Translations under genes and position numbers: made by a program | Source: Actinomadura barringtoniae | Lineage (GTDB): Bacteria > Actinomycetota > Actinomycetes > Streptosporangiales > Streptosporangiaceae | Reading direction: 5' to 3' | Assembly (NCBI RefSeq): GCF_017573505.1 | Contig: NZ_JAGEOJ010000008.1 | Coordinates: forward strand, 248,001-312,000 | Length of the DNA: 64,000 nt | Shown here: positions 1-8,597 of the stretch, piece by piece | How the letters are laid out: each line of letters starts with the position of its first letter | How positions within the stretch are numbered: the stretch's first letter is position 1 | The notes under the pieces: model-generated | The model's database searches: none | Told to the model about the DNA's origin: nothing | Seen by the model: only the letters and a program-made list of their open reading frames with translations

Positions 1-2
1 GG

Positions 3-869
3 CAGCGCCTGTGGCACTTCCTCAGCTTCGGCGCGCCCGGCATCACGGTGTACGTGTGCTTCGTGCTGGCGCCGATCGTGCTGAGCTTCGGCTACAGCCT
101 GACCAACTACAACCCGTTCAACCCGCCGACCAGGTTCGTCGGGCTGCGCAACTACCGGATGCTGTTCCAGGACTCGGAGTTCCTGCTGTCGCTGCGCGTC
201 ACCACGATCCTCACCGTGATCGTGGTGATCGTGCCGAACGTGCTGGGCCTGGCGATCGCGCTGCTGCTGGACCGGCGCGGCTGGTTCTACAACGCGCTGC
301 GGACGGTGTTCTTCACCCCGGTCGTGCTGAGCACGGTGGTCGTCAGCATCATCTGGATCCGGCTGATGGCCGACGACGGGCTGATCAACCAGGCGCTGCG
401 CGGGATCGGCGTGGCCAGCCCGCCGGGCTGGCTCTCCGACCCCTCGTACGCGCTCTACTCACTCGCGATCGTGCTGTCGTGGCAGATGCTGGGCTTCTGC
501 GTGGTGGTCTACCTGGCCGGGCTCCAGGGCGTACCGAACGAGCTGCAGGAGGCGGCGGCGATCGACGGCGCCGGCCCCCTCGAACGCTTCCGGCACATCA
601 CCTGGCCGATGCTGGCGCCCGCCCTCACCATCAACACGGTCGTCATGCTGATCTCGGCGTTCAAGGTGTTCGACCACGTGCAGGTCATCACCAAGGGCGG
701 CCCCGGGACCGGCACCACCGCGACGGTCGCCTACAACGTGATCCAGACCGGCTTCGTGGCCAACCGCCAGGGCTACGCCTCGGCGATGGCGATCGTGATG
801 CTCGTCATCATCGCGACCGCGAGCGGGATCGCCCTGAAGATCCTCCAACGACGCGAGGTGCAGCTGTGA
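3..869 (+). CDS. Sugar ABC transporter permease, MalF/UgpA-like (5' end outside window)
   Basis: Inner-membrane permease of a carbohydrate ABC importer (binding-protein-dependent transport, MalF/UgpA/LacF type). The frame is open to the left edge (QRLWHFLSFGAPG precedes the first possible GTG at 48), so the start lies outside and 288 residues are visible. There are about six hydrophobic segments. The cytoplasmic EAA loop, which contacts the ATPase, is clear (EAAAIDGAGPLERF, about residue 182). A second permease follows 31 bases downstream, then an alpha-galactosidase, so the substrate is probably an alpha-galactoside. The binding protein should lie upstream, beyond the window. No ATPase gene is visible; such importers often share one encoded elsewhere. 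Confidence 0.93.
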   Translation, partial: QRLWHFLSFGAPGITVYVCFVLAPIVLSFGYSLTNYNPFNPPTRFVGLRNYRMLFQDSEFLLSLRVTTILTVIVVIVPNVLGLAIALLLDRRGWFYNALRTVFFTPVVLSTVVVSIIWIRLMADDGLINQALRGIGVASPPGWLSDPSYALYSLAIVLSWQMLGFCVVVYLAGLQGVPNELQEAAAIDGAGPLERFRHITWPMLAPALTINTVVMLISAFKVFDHVQVITKGGPGTGTTATVAYNVIQTGFVANRQGYASAMAIVMLVIIATASGIALKILQRREVQL

Positions 870-900
870 GCCGGGTTTCAGCCATGTGCGGGAGGCGGCC

Positions 901-1746
901 GTGACCTCTTCCGGCATGCGGGGCGAACGCGCCCCCTGGGTACGTCCCCTCATCGCGCTCGCGGTGGGCACGGTCTTCTTCGTCCCCCTCTACGTCGCCT
1001 GCGCGAACGTCATCAAGGACGGCCCGAAGATCGCGCGCTCCCCCGCCTCGCTCCCGATCCCGCCCACGCTGGGCAACCTCCACTCCGTCCTCAGCCGCCC
1101 CGATCAACTCTTCTGGGTGAGCCTCACCAACAGCGTCATCGTGACGGGCCTGTCGATCGTGATCCTCACCGTCCTGTCGGCGATGCTCGGCCACTACCTG
1201 GTCCGCGCGGGCGGCCGCTGGTCGCGCGCGCTGATGCTCCTGCTCCTCTGCGGCCTCATGATCCCGCCGCAGGTGATCCTGCTGCCGGTGACCCGGGTCC
1301 TGAACGTCTTCCACCTCATGACGACCGTGCAGGGTCTGGTGCTCTTCAACGTCGGCTACTACATCCCGTTCGGCGTCTTCGTCTTCGCCGGCTTCATGCG
1401 TTCCATCCCGGTGGAGCTGGAGGAGGCCGCGGCGATCGACGGCGCCGGGCGCCAGCGCGTCTTCTGGCAGGTCGTCTTCCCGCTCCTGCGCCCGGCGACC
1501 GCGAGCGTGCTGATCTTCCTCGGCGTCTGGATCTGGAACGACTTCCTCGACCCGCTCATCATCCTGGGCCCGGGCCAGGGCACCACGATCACCACCGGCG
1601 TCTACCGCTCCATCGGCCAGTACCAGGCCGACCTCGGCGGCGTCTTCGCCATGATGTTCCTGGCCACCCTGCCGGTCCTGATCTTCTACCTGCTGCTCCA
1701 GCGGCAGTTCGTCAAGGGCCTGACGGGAGGCGCGACCAAGGGATGA
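901..1746 (+). CDS. Sugar ABC transporter permease, MalG/UgpE-like
   Basis: Second permease of the same importer, 281 residues. About six membrane spans; EAA loop EEAAAIDGAGRQRVF; typical end (LLLQRQFVKGLTGGATKG). I prefer GTG 901 because GGGAGG ends five to six bases before it; GTG 886 is also in frame but lacks a ribosome site. The TGA stop (1744-1746) overlaps the ATG of the GH36 gene at 1743, so the two are translationally coupled. The pair is a normal heterodimeric permease. MalG family is certain; the sugar is inferred from the neighbour. Confidence 0.93.
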   Translation: MTSSGMRGERAPWVRPLIALAVGTVFFVPLYVACANVIKDGPKIARSPASLPIPPTLGNLHSVLSRPDQLFWVSLTNSVIVTGLSIVILTVLSAMLGHYLVRAGGRWSRALMLLLLCGLMIPPQVILLPVTRVLNVFHLMTTVQGLVLFNVGYYIPFGVFVFAGFMRSIPVELEEAAAIDGAGRQRVFWQVVFPLLRPATASVLIFLGVWIWNDFLDPLIILGPGQGTTITTGVYRSIGQYQADLGGVFAMMFLATLPVLIFYLLLQRQFVKGLTGGATKG

Positions 1747-3041
1747 TGCCGATCGAGGAGATCCCGGTCGATCCGGGGCGCGGCCGGGTGTACGAGCACG
1801 GGTGGCAGAGCTGGAGCCCGACGGCGACGTATTCGATCAGCGCGGCGGGCGAACGGCCGCGCATGGATCCGGCGGTCATGCAGACGATGTGCTGGCGGCC
1901 GGGCCGTCCCGCGCCGGCCGACGGGTTCCAGGGCGAGGGCCTGCTGGTGGTCGATCCCGGTGACGGCGGGCCCGTACGGCTGTTCGCCGCGCCCGACGGG
2001 CGGAACGAGGTGCCGTCGATCCGGGCCCGGCTGGTGGACGACCGGCTGCTGGTGGAGGCGGACGGGAAGGTCGACCGGATCGTTCAGGAGGGGACCATCG
2101 AGGCGGCGCTCGCCGCGTGGGGGGACGGGATCGCGGTCGCGCAGCGCGCGGCGCCGGCGGTGTGGTGCTCCTGGTACCACTACTTCGGCTCGGTGACCGC
2201 CGATGACGTCGCCGAGAACCTCGGGGCGATCGGCGCGTACGAGCTGCCGGTGGACGTCATTCAGATCGACGACGGGTGGCAGGCCGAGATCGGCGACTGG
2301 CTGAGGTTCTCCGAACGGTTCGCCGGGCTGCGCGCTCTGATCGGCAGGATCCACGAGGAGGGGCGCCGCGCCGGGGTGTGGGTCGCGCCGTTCCTCGGCG
2401 GGGCGCGCAGCGTGACCGCCCGCGCGCATCCGGAGTGGTTCGCGGGCGATGCGGGGCACAACTGGGGCCAGCGGCTCTACGGGCTCGACGTGACGCATCC
2501 GGGTGCGCGTGACCATCTGCGGCGGGTCTTCACAGGGCTACGCGAGCTCGGCTTCGACTACTTCAAGCTCGACTTCCTCTACGCAGGGGCCCTGGAGGGC
2601 CGCAGGCACGAGGACATGCCCGGGGTGGTCGCCTACCGGCAGGGGCTCGGGCTCATCCGCGAGGCGATCGGGCCCGAGCCGTACGTCCTGGGCTGCGGGG
2701 CGCCGATCCTGCCGAGCGTCGGGCTGGTGGACGCGATGCGGGTCGGTCCCGACGTCGGCCTGACAGTCGAGCCTCCGCAGGGCGACATGTCGCGGCCGTC
2801 GCAGCGCGCCGCCACGGCGACGACGGTCGCGCGCGCGTGGCAGCACGGGCGGCTGTGGGTGAACGACCCGGACTGCCTGGTCGCCCGTCCCGCGATGCGG
2901 GAACGCGAGGCCTGGGCCCGCACGGTCGAACGCTACGGAGGCCTGCGCGCCTCGTCCGACCGCATCCGCGACCTCGACGAGTGGGGGCTGGAGACGACCC
3001 GGCGCCTGCTGTCGGCTCCCCCGTCGTTCAGGCCAGGCTGA
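1743..3041 (+). CDS. Alpha-galactosidase, glycoside hydrolase family 36/27 type
   Basis: 432-residue retaining glycosidase expected to release terminal alpha-galactose from imported oligosaccharides (raffinose or melibiose class). GH-D clan signatures are visible: WCSWYHYF and DVIQIDDGWQ early in the barrel, the nucleophile Asp in YFKLDFLY (Asp277) and the acid/base Asp in MRVGPDVG (Asp337). No signal peptide, so it is cytosolic, fitting degradation after ABC uptake. It is shorter than full GH36 enzymes (about 700) and lacks most of the N-terminal beta-supersandwich. ATG 1743 overlaps the permease stop. Its 3' end overlaps the convergent gene by 14 bases (3028-3041). Confidence 0.88.
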   Translation: MMPIEEIPVDPGRGRVYEHGWQSWSPTATYSISAAGERPRMDPAVMQTMCWRPGRPAPADGFQGEGLLVVDPGDGGPVRLFAAPDGRNEVPSIRARLVDDRLLVEADGKVDRIVQEGTIEAALAAWGDGIAVAQRAAPAVWCSWYHYFGSVTADDVAENLGAIGAYELPVDVIQIDDGWQAEIGDWLRFSERFAGLRALIGRIHEEGRRAGVWVAPFLGGARSVTARAHPEWFAGDAGHNWGQRLYGLDVTHPGARDHLRRVFTGLRELGFDYFKLDFLYAGALEGRRHEDMPGVVAYRQGLGLIREAIGPEPYVLGCGAPILPSVGLVDAMRVGPDVGLTVEPPQGDMSRPSQRAATATTVARAWQHGRLWVNDPDCLVARPAMREREAWARTVERYGGLRASSDRIRDLDEWGLETTRRLLSAPPSFRPG

Positions 3042-4026
3042 GCGCCCTTCCGGCCTGCAGCGCGGTGCCGACCGAGGCGCGCAGGGCCGACTCGGCGCAC
3101 TGCGCGTCGTCGGCGAGGCGGTGGATCTCCTCGCTGGCGGTGTCGTGGCCGACCGTGCGCGCGAGCAGGTCCCGGTAGCGCTCGTTCTGTTCCGGGAGCC
3201 GCTGCAGGACCTGCCACTCGTGGTAGGCGTCGTCGGCGTCGCGCGCGTGCCGCGCGTAGGTCTCCAGCGCCTCGATGCGGGCGGTGATGGCGGCGGCCGA
3301 CAGCTCCAGCGCGCGGCGCTGCGGCTCCAGGAGCTCGCGCACCTGCGCCGTGAGCCGTTCGGGCCGCTGTGCGCGCTGTTCCTGGCGCAGCCGGGTGTGC
3401 TCGGCCAGCGCCGAGGCGATCTCCCACTCCTGGCGCGGCAGCACGACGGCGTTGTTGACGTCGTCCAGCAGCCCGGCGCGGTGCGCGGCCGAGCCGAGCA
3501 CCGCGTCGATCGCCCGCTGCGCGCGCACCAGCAGCCGCACGGCCGGTCCGTCGAAGTCGCCTGGCAGCAGGTAGCGCCCGTGGTGCTCGCGTACGGACCG
3601 TTCCGCGGGCGCCTCGCGCAAATGCCGCAGCGCACCCGCGACCCAGCCGCCGAAGCTGATCGCGGCCAGCAGTGCGGCGGCCTCGCCCTGCCCGAGCAGG
3701 ATCAGCAGGATCTGCACGGCGGGCGTCGCCATCATCGCCAGCGTCGCCGTGCGGCCCCACCGGAACGCGCCGTCCATCAGGGTGTCGTCGTCGAGCGAGG
3801 CGAGGAAGAACAGCCGGAACCAGCCGCCGGGGAGCACGCCGTAGAAGAAGGCGAACATCGGGATCCAGACCGACCGTGCGACGATCGTGGCCGCGCCCAC
3901 GTGCGGCGCGTGCGGGGCCGGCAGGCTCGCGGCGACCAGGCGCTCGGGGCTGGCCGCCAGGAGCGCTCGATCGCCGGTGGGAATGAGGGGGTCGAAGACG
4001 GGCCGGGGCCGGCTGTCGTCGGTCAT
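3028..4026 (-). CDS. Uncharacterised membrane protein with C-terminal coiled coil
   Basis: 332 residues; I do not recognise the family. ATG 4026 is chosen because GGGAGAG lies just upstream; GTG 4038 is possible. Residues about 45-130 hold two to four hydrophobic stretches (SVWIPMFAFFYGVLP; LAMMATPAVQILLILLG). The rest is soluble, with long charged helices rich in Arg/Glu/Gln (about 190-300) likely to form a coiled coil. No catalytic motif is seen. It stands alone, convergent with the alpha-galactosidase and tail-overlapping it. A structural or stress-related envelope role is possible but nothing here demonstrates it. Confidence 0.7.
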   Translation of the reverse strand: MTDDSRPRPVFDPLIPTGDRALLAASPERLVAASLPAPHAPHVGAATIVARSVWIPMFAFFYGVLPGGWFRLFFLASLDDDTLMDGAFRWGRTATLAMMATPAVQILLILLGQGEAAALLAAISFGGWVAGALRHLREAPAERSVREHHGRYLLPGDFDGPAVRLLVRAQRAIDAVLGSAAHRAGLLDDVNNAVVLPRQEWEIASALAEHTRLRQEQRAQRPERLTAQVRELLEPQRRALELSAAAITARIEALETYARHARDADDAYHEWQVLQRLPEQNERYRDLLARTVGHDTASEEIHRLADDAQCAESALRASVGTALQAGRALSLA

Positions 4027-4086
4027 TGGCTCTCCCACCGCAAAGGGAAACCGTTAACCCAATCGTGCCTTCGTGCCTATCACGGG

Positions 4087-5061
4087 TTACCGCCCGCGCA
4101 ACAGATCGTTTCCCATTTCCGTCCGGGCGTACAGCACCGAACGTCCCGCACGCGCACGGCTGACCAACCCCGCGCCGTACAGCACCGCCAGCTGCTGCGA
4201 CACCGCGCCCGCCGTGACGCCCAGCCGCCGCGCCAGGTCGGTGGTGGAGGCGGGACGGTCGAGACCTGCGAGGATCTCGGCCTTCGGCCGCCCGACGAGG
4301 TCGGCCAGCACGCCGGGCGGCGGTGGCGGCGCCGCCTCCCAGAGCGTCGCGAGGCCGCGCGCCGGATACTGAACGAGCGGAGGCTCGTTCGGGCTGAGCG
4401 GCAGGCCGGGCGTCTTCACGAACAGCGTCGGCATCAGGCTGAGGCCGCGCCCGCTGATGGGGATGCGCTGCTCGCGATGGGGCTGCGTCACCTCAAGCCG
4501 CAGAATCCCCCGCCGCCACGCGATCGCCGGATGCAGGTCGGCGAACAGGGCACGTGCCCCGCCCCGCGTGAGCTGCTGCGCGCGATACAGCATGTCCGCT
4601 TCGAGCACCCCGAGCATGCGCGGCCACTGCGGAACGAAGATGGTCTCCCAGTAGTCCTCCAGCAGCCGTACGATCCGATCCCGCAACCGCCCCGGCCGGC
4701 CGAGCCCCTCCTCCAGCAGAGCGGGCACGCGCCCGCCGACCTGTGCGGCGACGATGTCCCTGGCGACCTTGGCGGGCGGCACCGTCCGCACTCGCGCCAG
4801 TTCCTCGGCGAACTCCGGTACGGGCTCGTCCGGCCGCGTCGCGAGGAAGTCCGGCACGGTCCGGTGCGGGCCGACGAGCGCCAGCAGCAGCCTGATGTCC
4901 AGGTCCCCCATATCGGCCCGAGCCCGCCGCAGCCACGGCAGATGCAGCACGTAGTAGCCCGGCAGCAGCCAGATCCGCAGGCTCAGCACCGCCTCCGCCA
5001 GCGGCGAGACGGCGAACCGCGTGTCCGCGAGGTCCTCGACCTCCAGCCTCAGCTCAATCAT
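4087..5061 (-). CDS. ArsR-type winged-helix regulator with DUF5937-like N-terminal domain
   Basis: 324 residues. The N-terminal 220 residues match the DUF5937 module common in actinomycete regulators (start IELRLEVEDLADTRFAVSPLAEA). The C-terminal 75 form a winged helix (RPASTTDLARRLGVTAGAVSQQLAVLYGAGLVSRAR in pieces) with a final basic wing. No metal-binding Cys cluster is seen. Its ATG (complement of 5059-5061) lies inside a 7-7-7 perfect inverted repeat, and TAGGCT sits eight bases upstream as a -10-like box. The message is probably leaderless and self-repressed. The divergent EamA transporter is the likely regulated partner. Confidence 0.85.
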   Translation of the reverse strand: MIELRLEVEDLADTRFAVSPLAEAVLSLRIWLLPGYYVLHLPWLRRARADMGDLDIRLLLALVGPHRTVPDFLATRPDEPVPEFAEELARVRTVPPAKVARDIVAAQVGGRVPALLEEGLGRPGRLRDRIVRLLEDYWETIFVPQWPRMLGVLEADMLYRAQQLTRGGARALFADLHPAIAWRRGILRLEVTQPHREQRIPISGRGLSLMPTLFVKTPGLPLSPNEPPLVQYPARGLATLWEAAPPPPPGVLADLVGRPKAEILAGLDRPASTTDLARRLGVTAGAVSQQLAVLYGAGLVSRARAGRSVLYARTEMGNDLLRGR

Positions 5062-5079
5062 TTAGCCATAGCCTAAATG
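5059..5079. promoter_or_regulatory. Perfect inverted repeat CATTTAG-N7-CTAAATG between divergent genes
   Basis: CATTTAG (5059-5065), seven-base spacer, CTAAATG (5073-5079). One arm contains the ATG of the ArsR/DUF5937 gene. The other contains the upstream candidate ATG (5077) of the transporter. This is the obvious operator for the ArsR-type protein and could block both divergent promoters at once. Seen directly; binding is inferred. Confidence 0.7.
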
Positions 5080-5118
5080 TCTATCCCCCTTACTGCCATC
5101 GCGGGTGGAGTGGACGGC

Positions 5119-5964
5119 ATGACCGCCGCACTAGCCGTGATCTTCGCCGGGGTGCTCCACGCCACCTGGAACGCCATCGCCAAAGGCGCCACCGACCGCC
5201 GCGCCTCGTTCGCCCTGATCGCGCTCGCCCAGGGCACGCTCATGCTCCCCGTCCTGGCGTTCGCCAAGGCCCCGGACCCCGCTGCCTGGCCCTGGCTGGC
5301 GGGTTCGATCCTCGTCCACCTCGTCTACATGGCGCTGCTGCTGAAGTCCTACGATCTGGGCGACTTCAGCCAGGTCTACCCACTGGCCCGGGGCAGCGCG
5401 CCGCTGATCGTGGCCCTGGTCGCCGCGCTGGCCCTCGGCGAGCACCTGTCCTGGGCGCAGTTCACGGGCGTCGCCGCGGTCTGTGGCGGCCTCGTCGCCC
5501 TCGCCTTCGCCGGCGGTGGCCTGCGCGCCGCCTCGGACGACAGGGCGGTCGTCGCGGCGTTGCTCACCGGCTTGTCGATCGCGACGTACACGCTCATGGA
5601 CGGGATCGGGGTGCGCGAGTCGGGCGGTGCGGCGGGCTACTCGGCGTGGCTGTTCGCGTTGGAGGGCCCGCTGACGATCGCGTGGATCTGGCTGCTGGTC
5701 GGGCGCCGGTCACCGTTCACCGGGATCGCCCGGCGCGAGTGGGCGCTCGGGCTGACCGGCGGGGTGATCTCGATGGCCGGGTACGGGATCGTGCTGTGGG
5801 CGCAGACGCGGGGCGCGCTGGCGTCGGTGGCGGCGCTGCGGGAGACGGGTGTGATCTCGGGGGCCATCATCGGCGCGGTCGTGTTCTCCGAGCGGATGGG
5901 CGCGCGGCGGATCGTCGCGGCATGCGTGGTCGCCGCCGGGGTCGTGCTGATCACGGCGCACTGA
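5119..5964 (+). CDS. EamA/DMT-family transporter
   Basis: 281-residue inner-membrane protein with about ten predicted spans in two repeated EamA halves (HATWNAIAKGATDR near the start; QVYPLARGSAPLIVALVAAL; second half GGVISMAGYGIVLWAQTRGAL and ALRETGVISGAIIGAVVFSE). Family members export small metabolites, drugs or amino acids; the substrate cannot be read from sequence. ATG 5119 has GGTGGAG eight bases upstream and is preferred over ATG 5077, which lies in the operator. Divergent from the DUF5937 regulator. The stop overlaps the convergent monooxygenase by 14 bases. Confidence 0.88.
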   Translation: MTAALAVIFAGVLHATWNAIAKGATDRRASFALIALAQGTLMLPVLAFAKAPDPAAWPWLAGSILVHLVYMALLLKSYDLGDFSQVYPLARGSAPLIVALVAALALGEHLSWAQFTGVAAVCGGLVALAFAGGGLRAASDDRAVVAALLTGLSIATYTLMDGIGVRESGGAAGYSAWLFALEGPLTIAWIWLLVGRRSPFTGIARREWALGLTGGVISMAGYGIVLWAQTRGALASVAALRETGVISGAIIGAVVFSERMGARRIVAACVVAAGVVLITAH

Positions 5965-7513
5965 ACGCACTGACCGCCCTGCGAAGAGCGGCCGAGACCC
6001 GGGCGGGGCCGGCGGCGGGCAGGATCGCGGCGAGATGGGCGTCGGGCCGTACGAGCCAGGCCTCGCCCGGACGGACGTCGAGCGCCTTGGCCAGCGCGCC
6101 GGTCGGGTCCAGGTCACGCAGGTGCAGGGTCGTCAACGGCAGGTCGGTCTCAGGGGTCACGTCGCCTGTGTCGGCGGCCTGGATGAGGGTGAAGCCGTCG
6201 CGGAGGAGCTCGCGGAGGCGGGTGGCGTGGGGGTGGTTGATCGGAGCGTCCGGGACGATGACGCCAGGCGCGGGCGGTTGCAGGGCGCCCTTGGACGGGC
6301 GGCCGGTCGGCGGCCGGGTCGGCTCGGGCGTGGTGAGGGGCGAGTCGGCGTACCAGTACGGCTCGGCGAGGCGGCCGGAGTCGACCGCCGCCGTGGCGGA
6401 CGGGTCGGCGGCGGCCCGGTCCAGGGCGGCGCGGCGCAGGTCTCGTTCCTCGTCGTTCTGCGGTACGAGAAAGCGCATCGTGTCGGTCGTGACGGCGAGG
6501 TTCTCGAGCGCGGCGGCGTGGCGTTCCTGGTGGTAGGTCTCCAGCAGGTCTTCGGGCGCCCAGCCTCGGGCCACGAAGGCGATCTTCCACGCGGCGTTGT
6601 CGGCGTCCGGAACGCCCGAGTTGAGGCCTCGGGCGCCGAAAGGCGACAGCAGGTGGGCGGCGTCGCCCGCCAGGAGGACGCGCCCCACCCGCAGGCGGTC
6701 GGCCACTCGTGAGTGGAAGCGGTAGACGGTCTTCCAGACGACCTCGTACGGGCGGTCACCGATGATCTGGCGGATGCGCCGGTCGAGCCCGCCGCTCGCC
6801 TCGTCGTCGGCGAGGGAGTAGTCGGGCGGCACCTGCCAGTCGATCCGGTAGTGCGAGCCCGGGCACGGGTGGATGAGCACCTGGCGGCCCGGGTTCCAGG
6901 GCGGGTCGAAGAAGAACCGCCGCTCCTGCTCCCAGCCCGGCATGTCGAACCGCAGGTCGCAGATCAGGAACTGGTCCTCGAACGTCTTGCCCGGGAAACC
7001 GACTCCGAGCGTCTCGCGCAGCGTCTCCGACCGGCCGCCCGAGCACGCGATGACGTACGAGGCGCGGGTCTCCTCACCGGAGGCGCTTCGCAGGGTGACA
7101 CCGGCCGCGTCCTGTCTCAGGCCGATCACGTCGTGCCCGCGGCGCACCTCGATCAGGTCGGACTCGGCCACGAGGGCGTCGAGGATCTCCTCCGTGCGGG
7201 TCTGGGAGAGGTTGACGAACGGCGGCAGCGGCCCGGCGTCGGCGAAGCGCCACGCGAACAGCTCGGCGTCGCGGTAGTAGGTGCGCGCGGTGGTCCAGGT
7301 GAGCCCCTCGTCGGCGATCGCCCGCGCGCCGACCGACGCCCAGATGTCCAGGACATCGCGCTGCTGGCAGATCGAGCGCGAGCCCGCCAGGTCGCGGGTC
7401 AGGCGGCGTTCGAGGACGACCACCGGCAGGCCGCGGCGGGCGAGCGACAGCGCCGCCGTCAGCCCGACCGGTCCCGCCCCGATCACCACGACCGGGTCCG
7501 TGCTCGTTCCCAC
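5951..7513 (-). CDS. FAD-dependent aromatic monooxygenase (PheA/TfdB-like)
   Basis: 520-residue group A flavoprotein hydroxylase, using NAD(P)H and O2 on an aromatic substrate. Dinucleotide-binding VVVIGAGPVGLTAAL at the N-terminus, the second FAD motif VGRVLLAGDAAHLLSPFGARGLNSG near residue 280, and a C-terminal thioredoxin-like domain (LRDLDPTGALAKAL, WLVRPDAHLAA) as in phenol and polyketide hydroxylases. The GTG start (7513) lies two bases after the stop of the MBL gene, with AGGA upstream, so they form one operon MBL then monooxygenase. The substrate is unknown. The frame remains open far upstream only as a shadow of the MBL gene. Confidence 0.88.
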   Translation of the reverse strand: MGTSTDPVVVIGAGPVGLTAALSLARRGLPVVVLERRLTRDLAGSRSICQQRDVLDIWASVGARAIADEGLTWTTARTYYRDAELFAWRFADAGPLPPFVNLSQTRTEEILDALVAESDLIEVRRGHDVIGLRQDAAGVTLRSASGEETRASYVIACSGGRSETLRETLGVGFPGKTFEDQFLICDLRFDMPGWEQERRFFFDPPWNPGRQVLIHPCPGSHYRIDWQVPPDYSLADDEASGGLDRRIRQIIGDRPYEVVWKTVYRFHSRVADRLRVGRVLLAGDAAHLLSPFGARGLNSGVPDADNAAWKIAFVARGWAPEDLLETYHQERHAAALENLAVTTDTMRFLVPQNDEERDLRRAALDRAAADPSATAAVDSGRLAEPYWYADSPLTTPEPTRPPTGRPSKGALQPPAPGVIVPDAPINHPHATRLRELLRDGFTLIQAADTGDVTPETDLPLTTLHLRDLDPTGALAKALDVRPGEAWLVRPDAHLAAILPAAGPARVSAALRRAVSAFSAP

Positions 7514-7515
7514 GT

Positions 7516-8475
7516 TCAGTCCTGCAGTTCGGACCACACCTGGCGGTCGCGCTCGCCGGTCCAGATGCGGGGCCGCTCGACGCCGTTCAGCTCGTCCCAC
7601 AGCCGCGAGACGTCGAACGGCAGGCAGTGCTCGAAGATGGGCCAGCCGCCGTACTGCGGGGCGAGCGCCCCGTGCACGGCCTGGAAGGCGTCCTTGAGCG
7701 CTCCCCCGCGCTTCTTGACCGCCGTCACCTCGCGGATCATCACGTCGAGGAAGTCGCGGGTCTGGCCGATCGCGGCCCGTACCTCGTCCCGCCCGTGCGC
7801 CACCGCGCCGCGCCCGCCGACCAGCGCCTCGGCGGGGAGGCCCGCGACGTGCTCCAGCGTCTCGCCCGCCCAGTCGCGGTGGAACGCGTCGCCGGTGTAG
7901 AGCGCCGCCTGCGTCTCCACCAGGTCGCCGGCGAACAGCACGCGCTGGCGCGGCAGCCACGCCACGATGTCGCCCTCGGTGTGGCCGCGCCCGCAGTACG
8001 CCAGGTCCAGCTCGCCCCGGTCGCCGCCGAGGTCGATCGACAGGGTGCGGGAGAACGTGACGGTCGGCCAGGTGAGGCCGGGGATCGACCCGGGGTTCTT
8101 GAACAGCCGGGGCATCCGGCCGAGCTCGGACTCCCAGTCCTGCTTGCCGCGCTCGGCGATGAGCGCGCGGGTCCGGTCGTGCGCGATGATCGTACGGGCG
8201 CCGAACGCGCTCGCGCCCAGCGTGCGGACCGCGTGGTAGTGCGACAGGACCAGGTAGCGGATCGGCTTGTCGGTGTAGGCGCGCAGCACCATGAGCCAGT
8301 CGCGGGCGGCCACCGGGGTGGCGAGGGCCTCGAAGCAGACCAGGAAGTCCTCGCCCTCGATCGCACCGACGTTAGGATCCCCCTCGGCGGTGAGGGCGTA
8401 GACCCCGTCGGCCAGGACCTCCAGGGTCGGCGTCTTGTCGCTCAGGTCGGCGGAGGAGGCGAACGGCTTGGGCAC
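7516..8475 (-). CDS. MBL-fold hydrolase-like protein with altered metal motif
   Basis: 319 residues with metallo-beta-lactamase fold landmarks: LEVLADGVYALTAEGDPNVGAIEGEDF, then LSHYHAVRTLGA at the signature, CGRGHTEGDIVAW and LFAGDLVE. The canonical HxHxDH reads H79-Y-H81-A-V-R84, so the Asp and third His of the signature are replaced, while the later His and Asp are kept. It may bind one metal or act on a different substrate. GTG 8475 is preferred (AAGGGG upstream); ATG 8511 would add 12 residues. First gene of a pair with the FAD monooxygenase two bases downstream, suggesting a shared aromatic-compound pathway. Confidence 0.8.
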   Translation of the reverse strand: MPKPFASSADLSDKTPTLEVLADGVYALTAEGDPNVGAIEGEDFLVCFEALATPVAARDWLMVLRAYTDKPIRYLVLSHYHAVRTLGASAFGARTIIAHDRTRALIAERGKQDWESELGRMPRLFKNPGSIPGLTWPTVTFSRTLSIDLGGDRGELDLAYCGRGHTEGDIVAWLPRQRVLFAGDLVETQAALYTGDAFHRDWAGETLEHVAGLPAEALVGGRGAVAHGRDEVRAAIGQTRDFLDVMIREVTAVKKRGGALKDAFQAVHGALAPQYGGWPIFEHCLPFDVSRLWDELNGVERPRIWTGERDRQVWSELQD

Positions 8476-8597
8476 CCTTGCCCCTTTCGTTCGTGGTTTA
8501 TGCGGGTTCATTCCACCCGTGCGGGCCCGGTAATCGTCGGCCCGCAGGGGTAAGAAGGATCTTGTTCGATGGAGGGGCGGAAGGAGAGCGTTTCCCG

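Noticed and set aside
7516-7960. Upstream extension of the FAD monooxygenase frame
   Set aside because: It reads through the MBL gene in another frame and is Arg/Ala/Gly junk; the FAD motif begins right after GTG 7513.
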